A DNA stretch of 64,000 nt from a bacterium (GTDB lineage Bacteria; Bacillota; Bacilli; Lactobacillales; Streptococcaceae), in NCBI GenBank assembly GCA_905221105.1, contig CAJNBW010000008.1, positions 36,249 through 100,248 on the forward strand. Reading direction: 5' to 3'. Under the pieces are notes generated by a model. That model ran no database searches. It was not told the DNA's origin and saw only the letters and a program-made list of their open reading frames with translations. Of this stretch, positions 19,011-29,214 are shown one piece after another. The stretch's first letter is position 1. Each line of letters opens with the position of its first letter. A program made the position numbers and the translations under genes.

Positions 19011-20018
19011 ATGAAAAAAACATGGAAAGTGTTTTTAACGCTTGTAACAGTTCTTGTAGCTGTTGTGCTTGTGGCCTGTGGTCAAGGAACTGCTTCTAAG
19101 GACAATAAAGAAGCAGAACTCAAGAAGATTGACTTTATCCTAGACTGGACGCCAAATACCAACCACACAGGGCTTTATGTTGCCAAGGAAAAAGGTTATT
19201 TTAAAGAAGCTGGAGTGGATGTTGATTTGAAATTGCCACCTGAAGAAAGCTCTTCTGACTTGGTGATCAATGGCAAGGCGCCATTTGCAGTTTATTTCCA
19301 AGACTATATGGCTAAAAAATTGGAAAAAGGTGCAGGAATTACTGCCGTTGCCGCTATCGTAGAGCACAATACATCAGGAATCATTTCTCGTAAATCTGAC
19401 AATGTAAGTAGTCCAAAGGACTTGGTTGGTAAGAAATACGGAACTTGGAATGACCCAACTGAACTTGCTATGTTGAAAACCTTGGTAGAATCACAAGGTG
19501 GAGACTTTGAGAAGGTCGAAAAAGTACCAAACAACGACTCAAACTCCATCACACCGATTGCCAATGGTGTCTTTGACACTGCTTGGATTTACTACGGTTG
19601 GGATGGAATCCTTGCAAAATCTCAAGGTGTAGATGCTAATTTCATGTATTTGAAAGACTACGTTAAAGAATTTGACTACTACTCACCAGTTATCATCGCA
19701 AACAATGACTATTTGAAAGATAATAAAGAAGAAGCTCGTAAAGTCATCCAAGCTATCAAAAAAGGTTACCAATACGCTATGGAACACCCAGAGGAAGCTG
19801 CAGATATCCTCATCAAAAATGCACCTGAACTTAAGGAAAAACGTGACTTTGTCATCGAATCTCAAAAATACTTGTCAAAAGAATACGCAAGCGACAAGGA
19901 AAAATGGGGGCAATTTGATGCAGCTCGCTGGAATGCCTTCTACAAATGGGATAAAGAAAATGGTATCCTTAAAGAAGATTTGACAGACAAAGGCTTCACC
20001 AACGAATTTGTGAAATAA
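19011..20018 (+). CDS. thiY: Thiamine-precursor ABC transporter substrate-binding lipoprotein
   Basis: Lipoprotein of 335 residues in the NMT1/THI5-like family. The signal peptide ends in lipobox LVAC (Cys about residue 22), followed by KKIDFILDWTPNTNHTGLYVAKEKGYF, typical of HMP-binding proteins such as ThiY. The start at 19011 has a strong ribosome site (AGAGGAAAT); the open frame upstream overlaps the permease. It lies in the TPP-regulated operon and presumably captures 4-amino-5-hydroxymethyl-2-methylpyrimidine or its derivatives. The ligand is inferred. Confidence 0.9.
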   Translation: MKKTWKVFLTLVTVLVAVVLVACGQGTASKDNKEAELKKIDFILDWTPNTNHTGLYVAKEKGYFKEAGVDVDLKLPPEESSSDLVINGKAPFAVYFQDYMAKKLEKGAGITAVAAIVEHNTSGIISRKSDNVSSPKDLVGKKYGTWNDPTELAMLKTLVESQGGDFEKVEKVPNNDSNSITPIANGVFDTAWIYYGWDGILAKSQGVDANFMYLKDYVKEFDYYSPVIIANNDYLKDNKEEARKVIQAIKKGYQYAMEHPEEAADILIKNAPELKEKRDFVIESQKYLSKEYASDKEKWGQFDAARWNAFYKWDKENGILKEDLTDKGFTNEFVK

Positions 20019-20746
20019 TGACAGAAATTAGACTAGAACACGTAAGCTATGCCTATGGTCAGGAGAGGATTTTAGAGGATATCAATCTGAAAGTCACTTC
20101 GGGTGAAGTAGTCTCTATTTTAGGCCCAAGTGGTGTTGGAAAAACCACCCTCTTTAATCTAATCGCTGGGATTTTAGAAGTCCAGTCTGGGAGAATTGTC
20201 CTTGACGGCGAGGAAAATCCTAAGGGGCGCGTGAGTTATATGTTGCAAAAGGATCTACTCTTGGAGCATAAGACGGTGCTTGGCAATATCATCCTGCCCC
20301 TCTTGATTCAAAAGGTGGATAAGGCGGAGGCAATTGCCCGAGCGGATGAAATTCTTGCGACCTTCCAGTTGACAGCTGTACGGGACAAGTATCCTCATGA
20401 ACTTAGTGGCGGGATGCGTCAGCGTGTAGCCTTGCTTCGAACCTACCTTTTCGGGCACAAGCTCTTTCTCTTAGACGAAGCCTTTAGCGCCTTGGATGAG
20501 ATGACAAAGATGGAACTCCACGCTTGGTACCTTGATATTCACAAACAGTTGCAGCTAACAACCTTGATTATTACTCATAGTATCGAGGAGGCACTCAATC
20601 TCAGCGACCGCATTTATATCTTGAAAAATCGCCCTGGGCAGATTGTTTCAGAAATTAAACTAGATTGGTCTGAAGATGAGGACAAGGAAGTCCAAAAGAT
20701 TGCCTACAAACGTCAGATCTTGGCAGAATTAGGCTTAGATAAGTAG
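20018..20746 (+). CDS. thiZ: Thiamine-precursor ABC transporter ATP-binding protein
   Basis: ABC ATPase of 242 residues in the nitrate/taurine/HMP importer group. It has Walker A GPSGVGKTTLF (about residue 37), signature LSGGMRQRVALLR and Walker B LFLLDEAFSALDE. The start overlaps the binding-protein stop by 1 bp (TAATG). It is the last gene of the operon and is followed by an imperfect terminator hairpin. Confidence 0.9.
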   Translation: MTEIRLEHVSYAYGQERILEDINLKVTSGEVVSILGPSGVGKTTLFNLIAGILEVQSGRIVLDGEENPKGRVSYMLQKDLLLEHKTVLGNIILPLLIQKVDKAEAIARADEILATFQLTAVRDKYPHELSGGMRQRVALLRTYLFGHKLFLLDEAFSALDEMTKMELHAWYLDIHKQLQLTTLIITHSIEEALNLSDRIYILKNRPGQIVSEIKLDWSEDEDKEVQKIAYKRQILAELGLDK

Positions 20747-20751
20747 AAAAA

Positions 20752-20800
20752 TAGGGAGTTGGTGAAGATTATCCTTTACCAGCGCCCTTTTTCTTTTAAA
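20752..20800 (+). terminator. Terminator of the thiamine uptake operon
   Basis: An imperfect stem (GGGAGTTGGTGAAG with CTTTACCAGCGCCC) is followed by T5, directly downstream of the ATPase gene. Confidence 0.7.
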
Positions 20801-20816
20801 AATGAGAAAATTTCGG

Positions 20817-20840
20817 TATAATAGTCAAAGATAGTCAAGG
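20817..20840 (+). promoter_or_regulatory. ctsR-clpC promoter with CtsR operator
   Basis: TATAAT (20817-20822) is followed at once by GTCAAAGATAGTCAA (20824-20838), a direct heptad repeat close to the CtsR box (GGTCAAA-NAN-GGTCAAA). Its position just after the -10 fits repression of the heat-shock operon by its own CtsR. Confidence 0.8.
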
Positions 20841-20864
20841 TTTAAAGAGAGAGGTGGGTTTGTA

Positions 20865-21323
20865 ATGAGATTTAAAAATACATCGGATCATATTGAGGCC
20901 TACATCAAGGCAATTTTAGATCAATCTGGTATCGTGGAGTTGCAGCGGAGTCAGTTGGCAGATACCTTCCAGGTTGTTCCTAGTCAGATTAACTATGTGA
21001 TCAAGACACGCTTTACGGAAAGTAGAGGATACTTGGTTGAAAGTAAGCGTGGTGGTGGAGGCTACATTCGCATAGGACGGATTGAGTTTTCCAGTCATCA
21101 TGAAATGCTCCGCGATTTGCTTTACTCAATTGGTGAGCGAGTTAGTCAAGAAATTTATGAAGATATTCTGCAGCTTTTAGTTGAGCAGGAATTGATGACC
21201 AAGCAGGAGATGAATTTGCTACTAGCAGTAGCTTTGGATCGCGTTCTAGGAGAAGAAGCTCCAGTCCTTCGTGCTAATATGCTACGACAGGTCATACAAG
21301 AGGTAGATAGAAAAGGGAAGTAA
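20865..21323 (+). CDS. ctsR: Transcriptional repressor CtsR
   Basis: Class III heat-shock repressor, 152 residues. The N-terminal winged helix-turn-helix (FQVVPSQINYVIKTRFTESRGY) carries the glycine-rich wing (RGGGGYIRI) that senses temperature. The C-terminal domain is helical. It is autoregulated through the operator in its promoter and forms an operon with clpC, which starts 2 bp after its stop. Confidence 0.96.
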   Translation: MRFKNTSDHIEAYIKAILDQSGIVELQRSQLADTFQVVPSQINYVIKTRFTESRGYLVESKRGGGGYIRIGRIEFSSHHEMLRDLLYSIGERVSQEIYEDILQLLVEQELMTKQEMNLLLAVALDRVLGEEAPVLRANMLRQVIQEVDRKGK

Positions 21324-21324
21324 G

Positions 21325-23757
21325 ATGAACTATTCAAAAGCATTGAATGAATGTATCGAAAGTGCCTACATGGTTGCTGGCCATTTCGGAGCTCGTTACC
21401 TAGAGTCTTGGCACTTGTTGATTGCCATGTCCAATCATAGTTATAGTGTGGCAGGGGCGACTTTAAACGATTATCCATATGAGATGGACCGTTTAGAAGA
21501 AGTCGCTTTGGAATTGACTGAAACGGACTATAGCCAGGATGAAATCTTTACGGAGTTACCGTTTTCTCATCGCTTGCAGGTCCTCTTTGACGAAGCAGAG
21601 TATGTAGCGTCAGTGGTCCATGCTAAGGTGCTAGGGACGGAGCACGTCCTTTATGCGATTTTGCATGATGGTAATGCCTTGGCAACTCGTATCTTGGAGA
21701 GGGCTGGTTTTTCTTATGAAGACAAGAAAGATCAGGTCAAGATTGCTGCCCTTCGTCGAAATCTAGAAGAACGTGCAGGTTGGACTCGTGAAGACCTCAA
21801 GGCTCTACGCCAACGCCATCGTACAGTAGCTGACAAGCAAAATTCTATGGCCAATATGATGGGCATGCCGCAGACTCCGAGTGGTGGTCTCGAGGACTAT
21901 ACGCATGATTTGACAGAGCAAGCTCGTTCTGGCAAGTTAGAACCAGTCATTGGTCGGGATAAGGAAATCTCGCGTATGATTCAAATCTTGAGCCGTAAAA
22001 CCAAGAATAATCCTGTCTTGGTTGGGGATGCTGGTGTCGGGAAAACAGCCTTGGCGCTTGGTCTTGCCCAGCGTATTGCTAGTGGTGATGTACCTGCGGA
22101 AATGGCTAAGATGCGCGTGTTAGAGCTGGATTTGATGAATGTCGTTGCAGGGACACGCTTCCGTGGTGACTTTGAAGAACGTATGAACAATATCATCAAG
22201 GATATTGAAGAAGATGGCCAAGTCATCCTCTTTATCGATGAACTCCACACTATCATGGGTTCTGGTAGTGGAATTGACTCAACTCTGGATGCGGCCAATA
22301 TCTTGAAGCCAGCCTTAGCGCGTGGAACTTTGAGAACGGTTGGTGCGACCACTCAGGAAGAATATCAAAAACATATCGAAAAAGATGCGGCCCTTTCTCG
22401 TCGTTTCGCCAAAGTGATGATTGAAGAGCCAAGTGTTGCAGACAGCATGATCATTTTGCAAGGTTTGAAGGCGACTTATGAGAAGCACCATCGTGTGCAA
22501 ATCACAGATGAAGCGGTTGAAACAGCTGTCAAGATGGCCCATCGTTACTTGACTAGTCGTCACTTGCCAGACTCTGCTATCGATCTCTTAGATGAGGCGG
22601 CAGCAACAGTGCAAAATAAGGTAAAGCATGTAAAATCAGACGATTCAGGTTTGAGTCCAGCTGACAAGGCCTTAATGGATGGTAAGTGGAAACAAGCTGC
22701 TCAACTAATTGCTAAAGAAGAGGAAGTGCCTGTCTATAAAGACTTGGTGACAGAGTCTGATATTTTGACCATCTTGAGTCGTTTGTCAGGTATCCCTGTT
22801 CAAAAATTGACGCAAACAGATGCTAAGAAATACTTGAACTTGGAAATAGAACTCCATAAACGTGTCATCGGTCAAGATCAAGCTGTTTCAAGCATTAGCC
22901 GTGCCATTCGCCGCAACCAGTCAGGGATTCGCAGTCACAAGCGTCCGATTGGTTCCTTTATGTTCCTAGGGCCTACAGGTGTCGGTAAGACCGAATTAGC
23001 CAAGGCTTTGGCAGAAGTCCTCTTTGATGACGAATCTGCTCTTATTCGCTTTGATATGAGTGAATATATGGAGAAATTCGCAGCCAGCCGTCTCAACGGA
23101 GCTCCTCCGGGCTATGTGGGTTATGAAGAAGGTGGGGAGTTGACCGAGAAGGTTCGCAACAAACCATACTCTGTTCTTCTCTTTGACGAGGTAGAAAAAG
23201 CCCACCCAGACATCTTTAATGTGCTCTTGCAAGTCTTGGATGACGGTGTCTTGACAGATAGCAAGGGGCGCAAGGTTGACTTTTCAAATACTATTATTAT
23301 CATGACATCGAACCTTGGTGCGACTGCCCTTCGTGATGATAAGACTGTTGGCTTTGGGGCTAAGGACATTCGTTTTGACCAAGAAAATATGGAAAAACGC
23401 ATGTTTGAAGAGTTGAAAAAGGCTTATAGACCTGAGTTTATCAACCGTATTGATGAAAAGGTGGTATTCCATAGCTTGTCTAGCGACCATATGCAGGAAG
23501 TAGTGAAGATTATGGTCAAACCTTTAGTGGCAAGTTTGGCTGAAAAAGGTATTGACTTGAAATTACAAGCTTCCGCACTGAAATTGCTGGCAAATCAAGG
23601 ATATGACCCAGAGATGGGAGCTCGTCCACTTCGCAGAACTCTGCAAACAGAAGTGGAAGACAAGTTGGCAGAACTTCTTCTTCAGGGAGATTTAGTGGCA
23701 GGCAGCACACTTAAGATTGGTGTAAAAGCAGGCCAGTTAAAATTTGATATTGTATAA
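21325..23757 (+). CDS. clpC: ATP-dependent Clp protease ATP-binding subunit ClpC
   Basis: AAA+ unfoldase of 810 residues that delivers substrates to ClpP. It has an N-terminal Clp_N double repeat (about 1-145), first AAA+ domain (Walker [12 protein letters not shown], about 232; [13 protein letters not shown]), a middle region, and second AAA+ domain (Walker [14 protein letters not shown], about 551; [29 protein letters not shown]) with the ClpB_D2-small C-terminus. It is co-transcribed with ctsR and ended by a strong hairpin. Confidence 0.96.
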   Translation: MNYSKALNECIESAYMVAGHFGARYLESWHLLIAMSNHSYSVAGATLNDYPYEMDRLEEVALELTETDYSQDEIFTELPFSHRLQVLFDEAEYVASVVHAKVLGTEHVLYAILHDGNALATRILERAGFSYEDKKDQVKIAALRRNLEERAGWTREDLKALRQRHRTVADKQNSMANMMGMPQTPSGGLEDYTHDLTEQARSGKLEPVIGRDKEISRMIQILSRKTKNNPVLVGDAGVGKTALALGLAQRIASGDVPAEMAKMRVLELDLMNVVAGTRFRGDFEERMNNIIKDIEEDGQVILFIDELHTIMGSGSGIDSTLDAANILKPALARGTLRTVGATTQEEYQKHIEKDAALSRRFAKVMIEEPSVADSMIILQGLKATYEKHHRVQITDEAVETAVKMAHRYLTSRHLPDSAIDLLDEAAATVQNKVKHVKSDDSGLSPADKALMDGKWKQAAQLIAKEEEVPVYKDLVTESDILTILSRLSGIPVQKLTQTDAKKYLNLEIELHKRVIGQDQAVSSISRAIRRNQSGIRSHKRPIGSFMFLGPTGVGKTELAKALAEVLFDDESALIRFDMSEYMEKFAASRLNGAPPGYVGYEEGGELTEKVRNKPYSVLLFDEVEKAHPDIFNVLLQVLDDGVLTDSKGRKVDFSNTIIIMTSNLGATALRDDKTVGFGAKDIRFDQENMEKRMFEELKKAYRPEFINRIDEKVVFHSLSSDHMQEVVKIMVKPLVASLAEKGIDLKLQASALKLLANQGYDPEMGARPLRRTLQTEVEDKLAELLLQGDLVAGSTLKIGVKAGQLKFDIV

Positions 23758-23760
23758 AAA

Positions 23761-23790
23761 CGAGGTCGGGACAAAGTTCCCGACCTCTTT
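23761..23790 (+). terminator. clpC terminator
   Basis: A GAGGTCGGGA/TCCCGACCTC stem is followed by TTTATG, four bases after the clpC stop. It may also serve the convergent small gene at 23830. Confidence 0.9.
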
Positions 23791-23829
23791 ATGTACTATC
23801 ATGAGCTGGCTTTTCTGTTGCGACTGTTT

Positions 23830-24060
23830 TTATGAATGGCTATTTTTCTTAGGATTACTCATGATGCGAATGAATAAATCTTTGTATTTATATTTTAAAT
23901 AGGTTTCGTGTAAGTACAATAAAGCTATATCTACAATCATAAAAATGGTTATTAAGTAAAATAAATCAAATGTAGTCTGAGCGTAGCGAACTGCAGACTG
24001 ATAAGAACAGAAAGCTCCCAAAATAAACCAAGGCAGATACTTGTAATACTTATTTAGCAT
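23830..24060 (-). CDS. Small membrane protein of unknown function
   Basis: A 76-residue protein that I do not recognise. It has two hydrophobic segments (about residues 9-28, WFILGAFCSYQSAVRYA, and about 31-50, FDLFYLITIFMIVDIALLYL) and a basic C-terminal tail. A TAGGAG ribosome site precedes the ATG. It is convergent with clpC, at the position where pneumococcal genomes, as I recall them, carry the HK06/RR06-cbpA block. It may be a real small gene; no neighbours suggest a function. Confidence 0.6.
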   Translation of the reverse strand: MLNKYYKYLPWFILGAFCSYQSAVRYAQTTFDLFYLITIFMIVDIALLYLHETYLKYKYKDLFIRIMSNPKKNSHS

Positions 24061-24175
24061 AAGAGTGCATCTCCTATATTCTAGTTCACTATTATTATAT
24101 TCCTTTGTCTAATGCAAGCGATTACAAAAACAAATTCAAATTTTAAAAGAAAAATCTCCTGTTTTTCTGTTTTAT

Positions 24176-24239
24176 TACGAATAGAATAGTAGGAGGAGTA
24201 AAGGTGTTTAAATTATGTGAGATTTTTAAAATAGTTTAG
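24176..24239 (+). promoter_or_regulatory. Cin-box-like site followed by an 11-codon micro-ORF
   Basis: TACGAATA (24176-24183), an exact cin-box core after a T-rich stretch, is followed by a perfect AGGAGG (24191-24196). Seven bases later comes GTG TTT AAA TTA ... TAG (24204-24239), encoding MFKLCEIFKIV. Nothing longer is open in this frame. It could be a remnant of a competence-induced gene, a micro-peptide, or an alternative ComX promoter for the lipoprotein at 24331. Eight-base matches are expected by chance a few times in 64 kb, so this is tentative. Confidence 0.4.
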
Positions 24240-24247
24240 ATAAATTG

Positions 24248-24276
24248 TTGACATATTTGAACCCCAATGTTACAAT
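24248..24276 (+). promoter_or_regulatory. Sigma-A promoter of the Ser-rich lipoprotein gene
   Basis: Consensus TTGACA (24248-24253), a 17-bp spacer, then TACAAT (24271-24276). It lies 55 bp before the ATG. Confidence 0.85.
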
Positions 24277-24330
24277 TATATTACAAAAAGATTTCTTTAT
24301 GTTTCTAAAATATTACAAAGGAGTAGAAAA

Positions 24331-25029
24331 ATGAAAAAGAAAACCTATATCAAATTGATGGCAGCGACTGTATTGGCTTCTACCTTACTATTAGGAGCTT
24401 GTGGAAATAAAAAAGAAACAACTCAAGCAAGCAGTTCTGCTAAGACAAGCCAGTCATCAAGCTCTAAAGCAACTTCTTCTAACAAAGAAAGCAAGACTCA
24501 GAAATCCTCAAGTTCAGCTTCATCTGAAAAGACTAAGGCATCTACTGATCAATCTTCAGCAACTGCAACGCCATCACAAGCGGCACCTGCACCAGAGCAA
24601 AGACAAGGTCAAGAGGTGTCTAATCAACAGGCGGCTAGTCAACAAACTCCTGCTCAGACTCCTTCAACTCAACAGGCTCTTCAAGCCCAGTCTAACCAAT
24701 CAAGCTATGATTCAACAACTGACCGCAAACTTCAAGACAAGCAAGCAGAGCAAAATAAACGCTACAAGGGTGTTTTAACCATGGTAGATGGTGATTTCTC
24801 AGCTGCAGCGGGCAATTGGAAGGGAGCCAATGGTGAAACCATTACAGTTTCATCAGGAGGTCAATTTACAGTAGAATCTGCTGATGGAAAGAAAGAAAAC
24901 TACTCTATTAGAGGCTATTCTTATACTCTTGATGATGGTAAGTATAATGCCAAAATCGGTGGAGGAAAAGTCATCCAAATTACAACAGGAGCGGATGGCA
25001 AGGTTTCCAGTGTTGCTTTGAATCAATAA
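24331..25029 (+). CDS. Ser/Gln-rich lipoprotein with small C-terminal domain
   Basis: Surface lipoprotein of 232 residues. The signal peptide ends in lipobox LLGAC (Cys24). A low-complexity Ser/Thr/Lys then Gln/Ala/Pro linker follows (about 28-130), then a compact C-terminal domain (about 135-232: KRYKGVLTMVDGDFSAAAGNWKG). This C-terminal type recurs in streptococcal lipoproteins (possibly DUF6287, from memory). Function unknown; the linker suggests the domain is displayed through the wall. It has its own promoter and a terminator, with a cin-box-like site further upstream. Confidence 0.85.
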   Translation: MKKKTYIKLMAATVLASTLLLGACGNKKETTQASSSAKTSQSSSSKATSSNKESKTQKSSSSASSEKTKASTDQSSATATPSQAAPAPEQRQGQEVSNQQAASQQTPAQTPSTQQALQAQSNQSSYDSTTDRKLQDKQAEQNKRYKGVLTMVDGDFSAAAGNWKGANGETITVSSGGQFTVESADGKKENYSIRGYSYTLDDGKYNAKIGGGKVIQITTGADGKVSSVALNQ

Positions 25030-25064
25030 TAGCTCTCAGTATTTGAATTTTTACAATCAATGAA

Positions 25065-25100
25065 AATCCGTCAGCTCAATAAGAGTTGACGGATTATTTT
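25065..25100. terminator. Bidirectional terminator between lipoprotein gene and hydrolase gene
   Basis: A 13-bp stem with one mismatch (AATCCGTCAGCTC / GAGTTGACGGATT) is flanked by T- and A-rich sequence, between two convergent genes. Confidence 0.82.
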
Positions 25101-25650
25101 ATACTTGTACTTGGGTTAAAAATTCTTCTGTAGTAAGAATTTGAGCAAACTCATCTTGTAGAGAAAGGAGATTAATCTCATGGATAGTCTCAGGAGAGAT
25201 GGACTTACCGTTTTTGTTAGACAGGGTAAAACTGGCAGTAGCATCTGCTAGTAAAGTGACTTCAAAACCAAGATTTGCTGCCATTCGTGTCGTAGTAGAT
25301 ACACAATGAGGCAGCGTCAGACCAACAACGACTAAATGACAAATCTGATTTGTTAGTAAATATGTTTCAAGATTTGTCCCAATAAAGGCGCTATTAACCT
25401 TTTTTGGAAAGACAGGTTCGGAAGCAACTGGTTCAAATCCACCTTTAAACTTCTGATTTTGTTTGTTATGAAATTGCGACTGGGGATTGTCAGATATGTG
25501 TTGAACATGTAAGACTGGAAGAGCGTGTTTACGAAAGTATGCCAGTACCCTCAATGCTTGTTGTTCAGCTTGAGGGTTGTTCCGTTCTCCCCAGATAGGG
25601 TTATCAAATGCTTTTTGCATATCGATAATCAGTAGAGCAGTATGAACCAT
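25099..25650 (-). CDS. Isochorismatase-family cysteine hydrolase
   Basis: A 183-residue protein of the isochorismatase/nicotinamidase-like superfamily. The catalytic Asp is in TALLIIDMQKAF (about residue 10), Lys in the KKVNSAFIGTNLE segment, and the nucleophile Cys in VVGLTLPHCVSTTTRMAANLGFEV. The substrate is unknown. The start at 25650 is chosen because the longer frame overlaps dusB; only 1 bp then separates it from the dusB stop. It probably forms an operon with dusB and hslO. Confidence 0.87.
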   Translation of the reverse strand: MVHTALLIIDMQKAFDNPIWGERNNPQAEQQALRVLAYFRKHALPVLHVQHISDNPQSQFHNKQNQKFKGGFEPVASEPVFPKKVNSAFIGTNLETYLLTNQICHLVVVGLTLPHCVSTTTRMAANLGFEVTLLADATASFTLSNKNGKSISPETIHEINLLSLQDEFAQILTTEEFLTQVQV

Positions 25651-25651
25651 T

Positions 25652-26632
25652 TTAAGCTTTATCCAACTGCAATAGTGCTTCAATCTCTGCTAGGGTGCTA
25701 GCTTGTGAAATAGCTCCACGGAGTTTGGCAGCGCCAGATGTTCCACGGAGGTAGTGAGGAGCGAGGCCACGGAATTCACGAACTGCGACATTTTCCCCTT
25801 TGAGGTTAATCAAGCGTTTCAAGTGTTCGTAGGCGATTTTCATCTTGTCTTCAAAGGTCAAATCAGGGAGGATTTCTCCTGTTTCAAAGTAATGGTTGAT
25901 TTGGTTGAAGAGGTAAGGATTCCCCATGGCAGCGCGGCCAATCATGACTGCGTCAGCGCCGACTTCTTCGATACGCTGTTTGGCTTCTTGGACCGTACGG
26001 ATGTCACCGTTGGCGATGAATGGAATTTTTGTCAGTGCTTGAGCGACCTTGTGAAGGGTCTCAAGGTCTGCGTGACCAGTATACATTTGTTCGCGGGTAC
26101 GACCGTGCATGGCGAGGGCAGAAACACCTGCAGCTTCAGCAGCCAGGGCATTTTCTACTGCAAGTGATGGGTCAGCCCAGCCGGTACGCATTTTGACAGT
26201 AAGGGGGATATCAAGGACAGACTGGACCTTGTTGATGATAGAGTAAATCTTATCTGGATTCTTGAGCCACATAGCGCCAGCTTCGTTCTTCACGATTTTA
26301 TTAACTGGGCAGCCCATGTTGATATCCACGATATCGGTCTTGGTGTTTTCTTGGATGAATTCTGCTGCGCGTGCTAGGCTGTCTTCATCACTACCAAAAA
26401 GTTGGATAGAAACAGGGTTTTCGCCCTCATCGATATGAAGCATATGCAAGGTTTTTTCATTGTTGTATTGGATTCCCTTGTCAGAGACCATTTCCATGAC
26501 AACGAGTCCAGCTCCGAGTTCTTTTGCGATGGTACGAAAGGCTGAGTTGGTCACGCCAGCCATAGGCGCTAAAACGGTACGATTGGGAATCTCAACATTG
26601 CCAATCATAAAAGGTGTATTAAGATTTGTCAC
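25652..26632 (-). CDS. dusB: tRNA-dihydrouridine synthase B
   Basis: Flavoenzyme that reduces specific uridines in the tRNA D-loop. From the GTG at 26632 it has 326 residues: TIM-barrel start [17 protein letters not shown], catalytic Cys in [17 protein letters not shown], and [13 protein letters not shown] and IANGDIRT. The GTG follows GAGGAA at good spacing; the longer frame to 26662 would sit deep in hslO. It overlaps the hslO 3' end by 14 bp, and the same order is found in related streptococci. Confidence 0.93.
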   Translation of the reverse strand: MTNLNTPFMIGNVEIPNRTVLAPMAGVTNSAFRTIAKELGAGLVVMEMVSDKGIQYNNEKTLHMLHIDEGENPVSIQLFGSDEDSLARAAEFIQENTKTDIVDINMGCPVNKIVKNEAGAMWLKNPDKIYSIINKVQSVLDIPLTVKMRTGWADPSLAVENALAAEAAGVSALAMHGRTREQMYTGHADLETLHKVAQALTKIPFIANGDIRTVQEAKQRIEEVGADAVMIGRAAMGNPYLFNQINHYFETGEILPDLTFEDKMKIAYEHLKRLINLKGENVAVREFRGLAPHYLRGTSGAAKLRGAISQASTLAEIEALLQLDKA

Positions 26633-27491
26633 GAATGAGTTCCTCCAGGTCGTTTTCATCAAAGTTGTAAGTAGTTTGGCAGAATTGACAAGTGATTTCT
26701 GCCCCGTGGTCTTCCTCTTTCATTTCCTGTAAGTCTGAGCTTGGAAGGCTGGCAAGAGCGTTCATAAAGCGATCATGGCTACAGTCACATTGGAAACGGA
26801 TTTCTTCTTCAGAAAGACGCTTGTAGACCTCGTCACCGTAGATAGCTTTAAGGAGGGCTTCGATATGGTCTTCACTTTCCAGAAGGGTTGAGATAGCTGG
26901 CATTTCTTGGATGCGTTTTTCAAAGCGAGCAATCTCTTCTTCCTTGGCTCCCGGCAAGACTTGAACTAGGAAACCACCTGCAACCTTGACCTTGTCTTCT
27001 TCGTCCAAAAGGACATTGAGGCCGACTGCTGAAGGTGTTTGTTGGCTTTCGGTCAGGTAAAAGACCAGGTCTTCACCGATTTCCCCAGAAATGAGAGGAG
27101 TCATGGAGTTGTAAGGATTTCCAGTACCGTAGTCTGTGATAACGAGGAATTGGCCATTGCCGACAAAAGGTCCGACTAGGACTTCACCAGTTGCAGTTTT
27201 TTTGATGTCAACACCAGGATTTTGAACGTAGCCTTTGACATTCCCCTTGGTATCTGCGACCGTGATGATGGCACCGAGAGAGCTCGATCCCAGCACCTTA
27301 ACTGTTAGTTTGGTATTCCCTTTTTCATTGGCTGCGAGAATCTGGCTAGCGATAAGAGTTCGACCAAGCGCTACAGTTGAGCTGGCTTGGGTTTGGTGTT
27401 TTTCTTGAGCAGTGCGGACGGTTTCTGTGCTATCAAGGACAAAAGCACGAAAGGCTCCACTTTCTGATATAGTTTTAATAATTTTATCCAT
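26619..27491 (-). CDS. hslO: Redox-regulated chaperone Hsp33
   Basis: Oxidation-activated holdase of 290 residues. The N-terminal core ([18 protein letters not shown]..., [11 protein letters not shown]) is followed by a linker and a C-terminal zinc switch with four cysteines (CDCS, then CQFC). The internal start at 27491 gives the family length. The longer frame to 27704 runs over the divergent regulator and is not used. It is first in an hslO-dusB-hydrolase run. Confidence 0.95.
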   Translation of the reverse strand: MDKIIKTISESGAFRAFVLDSTETVRTAQEKHQTQASSTVALGRTLIASQILAANEKGNTKLTVKVLGSSSLGAIITVADTKGNVKGYVQNPGVDIKKTATGEVLVGPFVGNGQFLVITDYGTGNPYNSMTPLISGEIGEDLVFYLTESQQTPSAVGLNVLLDEEDKVKVAGGFLVQVLPGAKEEEIARFEKRIQEMPAISTLLESEDHIEALLKAIYGDEVYKRLSEEEIRFQCDCSHDRFMNALASLPSSDLQEMKEEDHGAEITCQFCQTTYNFDENDLEELIRDKS

Positions 27492-27655
27492 AGCTACTAT
27501 TTTAGCATAAAAATGCCCAAAGGGGGAGCCGTGTGTTTGCTGATTTTCAGGATAATGGACCAGGAAATCAGCATGAAAATAAAAAGAGAAACAGATTATT
27601 TCAGCATTTCTAAGATTTATGCTATGCTTAAGGTAGAAAATGAAAGGGGTAACAA

Positions 27656-29083
27656 ATGTATTTAGGAGACTTGATGGAAAAGGCCGAATCTGGCCAATTT
27701 TCAATCCTTTCCTTTCTATTACAAGAGTCTCAGACGACCGTCAAGGCTGTAATGGAGGAAACAGGATTTTCAAAAGCAACCCTAACCAAATATGTCACCC
27801 TACTCAATGACAAGGCTTTGGACAGTGGCTTAGAGCTGAACATCTCCTTTGAAGATGAAAATCTGCGCCTGTCGATCGGTGCAGCTACCAAGGGGAGAGA
27901 GATTCGGAGCCTGTTTTTGGAGAATGCTGTTAAATACCAGATTCTTGTTTATCTTCTCTACCACCAACAGTTTTTGGCCCATCAGCTGGCTCAAGAATTG
28001 ATGATTAGTGAGGCTACGCTTGGTCGCCACTTGGCTGGTTTAAATCAGATTTTGTCAGAATTTGATTTATCCATCCAAAATGGACGGTGGCGAGGTCCAG
28101 AGCATCAGATTCGCTATTTCTATTTCTGTCTTTTTCGCAAGGTCTGGTCTAGTCAGGAATGGGAAGGTCACATGCAGAAATCAGAGAGAAAACAGGAAAT
28201 TGCTACACTAGAAGAAATCTGCGGTGCAAGTTTGTCTTCGGGGCAGAAATTAGATTTGATTCTCTGGGCTCACATCAGTCAACAACGTCTTCGGGTTAAT
28301 GCCTGTCAGTTTCAAGTCATAGAAGAAAAAATGCGAGGGTATTTTGACAATATTTTCTATCTTCGTTTGTTGAGAAAGGCACCTTCCTTTTTTGCTGGTC
28401 AACACCTTCCTCTAGGGACTGAGGATGGGGAGATGATGATATTCTTCTCTTTCCTTCTATCTCATCGTATTCTTCCTCTTCATACTATGGAGTATATTCT
28501 TGGTTTTGGAGGGCAGTTGGCAGATTTGCTGACGCAGTTGATTCAAGAAATGAAGAAGGAGGAACTATTGGGGGACTATACAGAGGACCATGTCACCTAT
28601 GAACTTAGTCAGCTTTGTGCTCAAGCCTATCTCTATAAGGGCTATATTTTACAGGATCGCTACAAGTATCAGTTAGAGAATCGTCATCCTTATTTGTTGA
28701 TGGAACATGATTTTAGGGGAACGGCAGAGGAGATTTTTCATTCTCTACCTGCCTTTCAGCAGGGGACGGATTTGGATAAGAAAATTCTCTGGGAATGGCT
28801 CCAGTTGATAGAATATATGGCTGAAAATGGTGGCCAGCATATGCGGATTGGTCTGGATTTGACATCTGGTTTTCTTGTCTTTTCAAGGATGGCTGCCATT
28901 TTGAAACGGTATTTGGAATATAATCGTTTTATTACTATTGAAGCCTATGACCGAACTCGGCATTATGATTTGCTGGTTACAAATAACCCGATTCATAAGA
29001 AGGAACAGACACCAGTTTATTATTTAAAAAACGACTTGGATATGGAAGATTTGATAGCGATTCGTCAGTTATTATTTACTTAA
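27656..29083 (+). CDS. Mga-like transcriptional regulator
   Basis: A 475-residue regulator with N-terminal tandem helix-turn-helix domains (about 15-65, [22 protein letters not shown], and about 100-145, [16 protein letters not shown]) and a long helical C-terminal region resembling PRD/EIIB-type Mga proteins. It is divergent from hslO. An alternative start at 27674 has a TTAGGAG site. In the wider group such a gene neighbours glpK; here the R-M cassette is inserted between. It may control glp genes, but no operator was identified. Confidence 0.8.
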   Translation: MYLGDLMEKAESGQFSILSFLLQESQTTVKAVMEETGFSKATLTKYVTLLNDKALDSGLELNISFEDENLRLSIGAATKGREIRSLFLENAVKYQILVYLLYHQQFLAHQLAQELMISEATLGRHLAGLNQILSEFDLSIQNGRWRGPEHQIRYFYFCLFRKVWSSQEWEGHMQKSERKQEIATLEEICGASLSSGQKLDLILWAHISQQRLRVNACQFQVIEEKMRGYFDNIFYLRLLRKAPSFFAGQHLPLGTEDGEMMIFFSFLLSHRILPLHTMEYILGFGGQLADLLTQLIQEMKKEELLGDYTEDHVTYELSQLCAQAYLYKGYILQDRYKYQLENRHPYLLMEHDFRGTAEEIFHSLPAFQQGTDLDKKILWEWLQLIEYMAENGGQHMRIGLDLTSGFLVFSRMAAILKRYLEYNRFITIEAYDRTRHYDLLVTNNPIHKKEQTPVYYLKNDLDMEDLIAIRQLLFT

Positions 29084-29140
29084 AGAAGATGGTCAAAAAA
29101 CTCAATTTTAGGAGAAAAAGAAGTAAATTTTTCTGCAATA

Positions 29141-29183
29141 AAACGCATATTATCGAGTCTTCAACACTTGACAATATGCGTTT
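29141..29183. terminator. Long inverted repeat after the Mga-like gene
   Basis: AAACGCATATT (29141-29151) and its exact complement (29173-29183) enclose a second, imperfect inner stem. The T-rich tail fits a terminator for the Mga-like gene. It also lies exactly at the left edge of the AT-rich restriction-modification cassette, so a boundary role is possible. Confidence 0.6.
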
Positions 29184-29214
29184 GTCTGACTTTAAATTCT
29201 TTTTGCTCAGTTTC

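Noticed and set aside
27492..27704. N-terminal extension of hslO
   Set aside because: It would run past the divergent promoter region and into the Mga-like gene; the family start is [12 protein letters not shown] at 27491.
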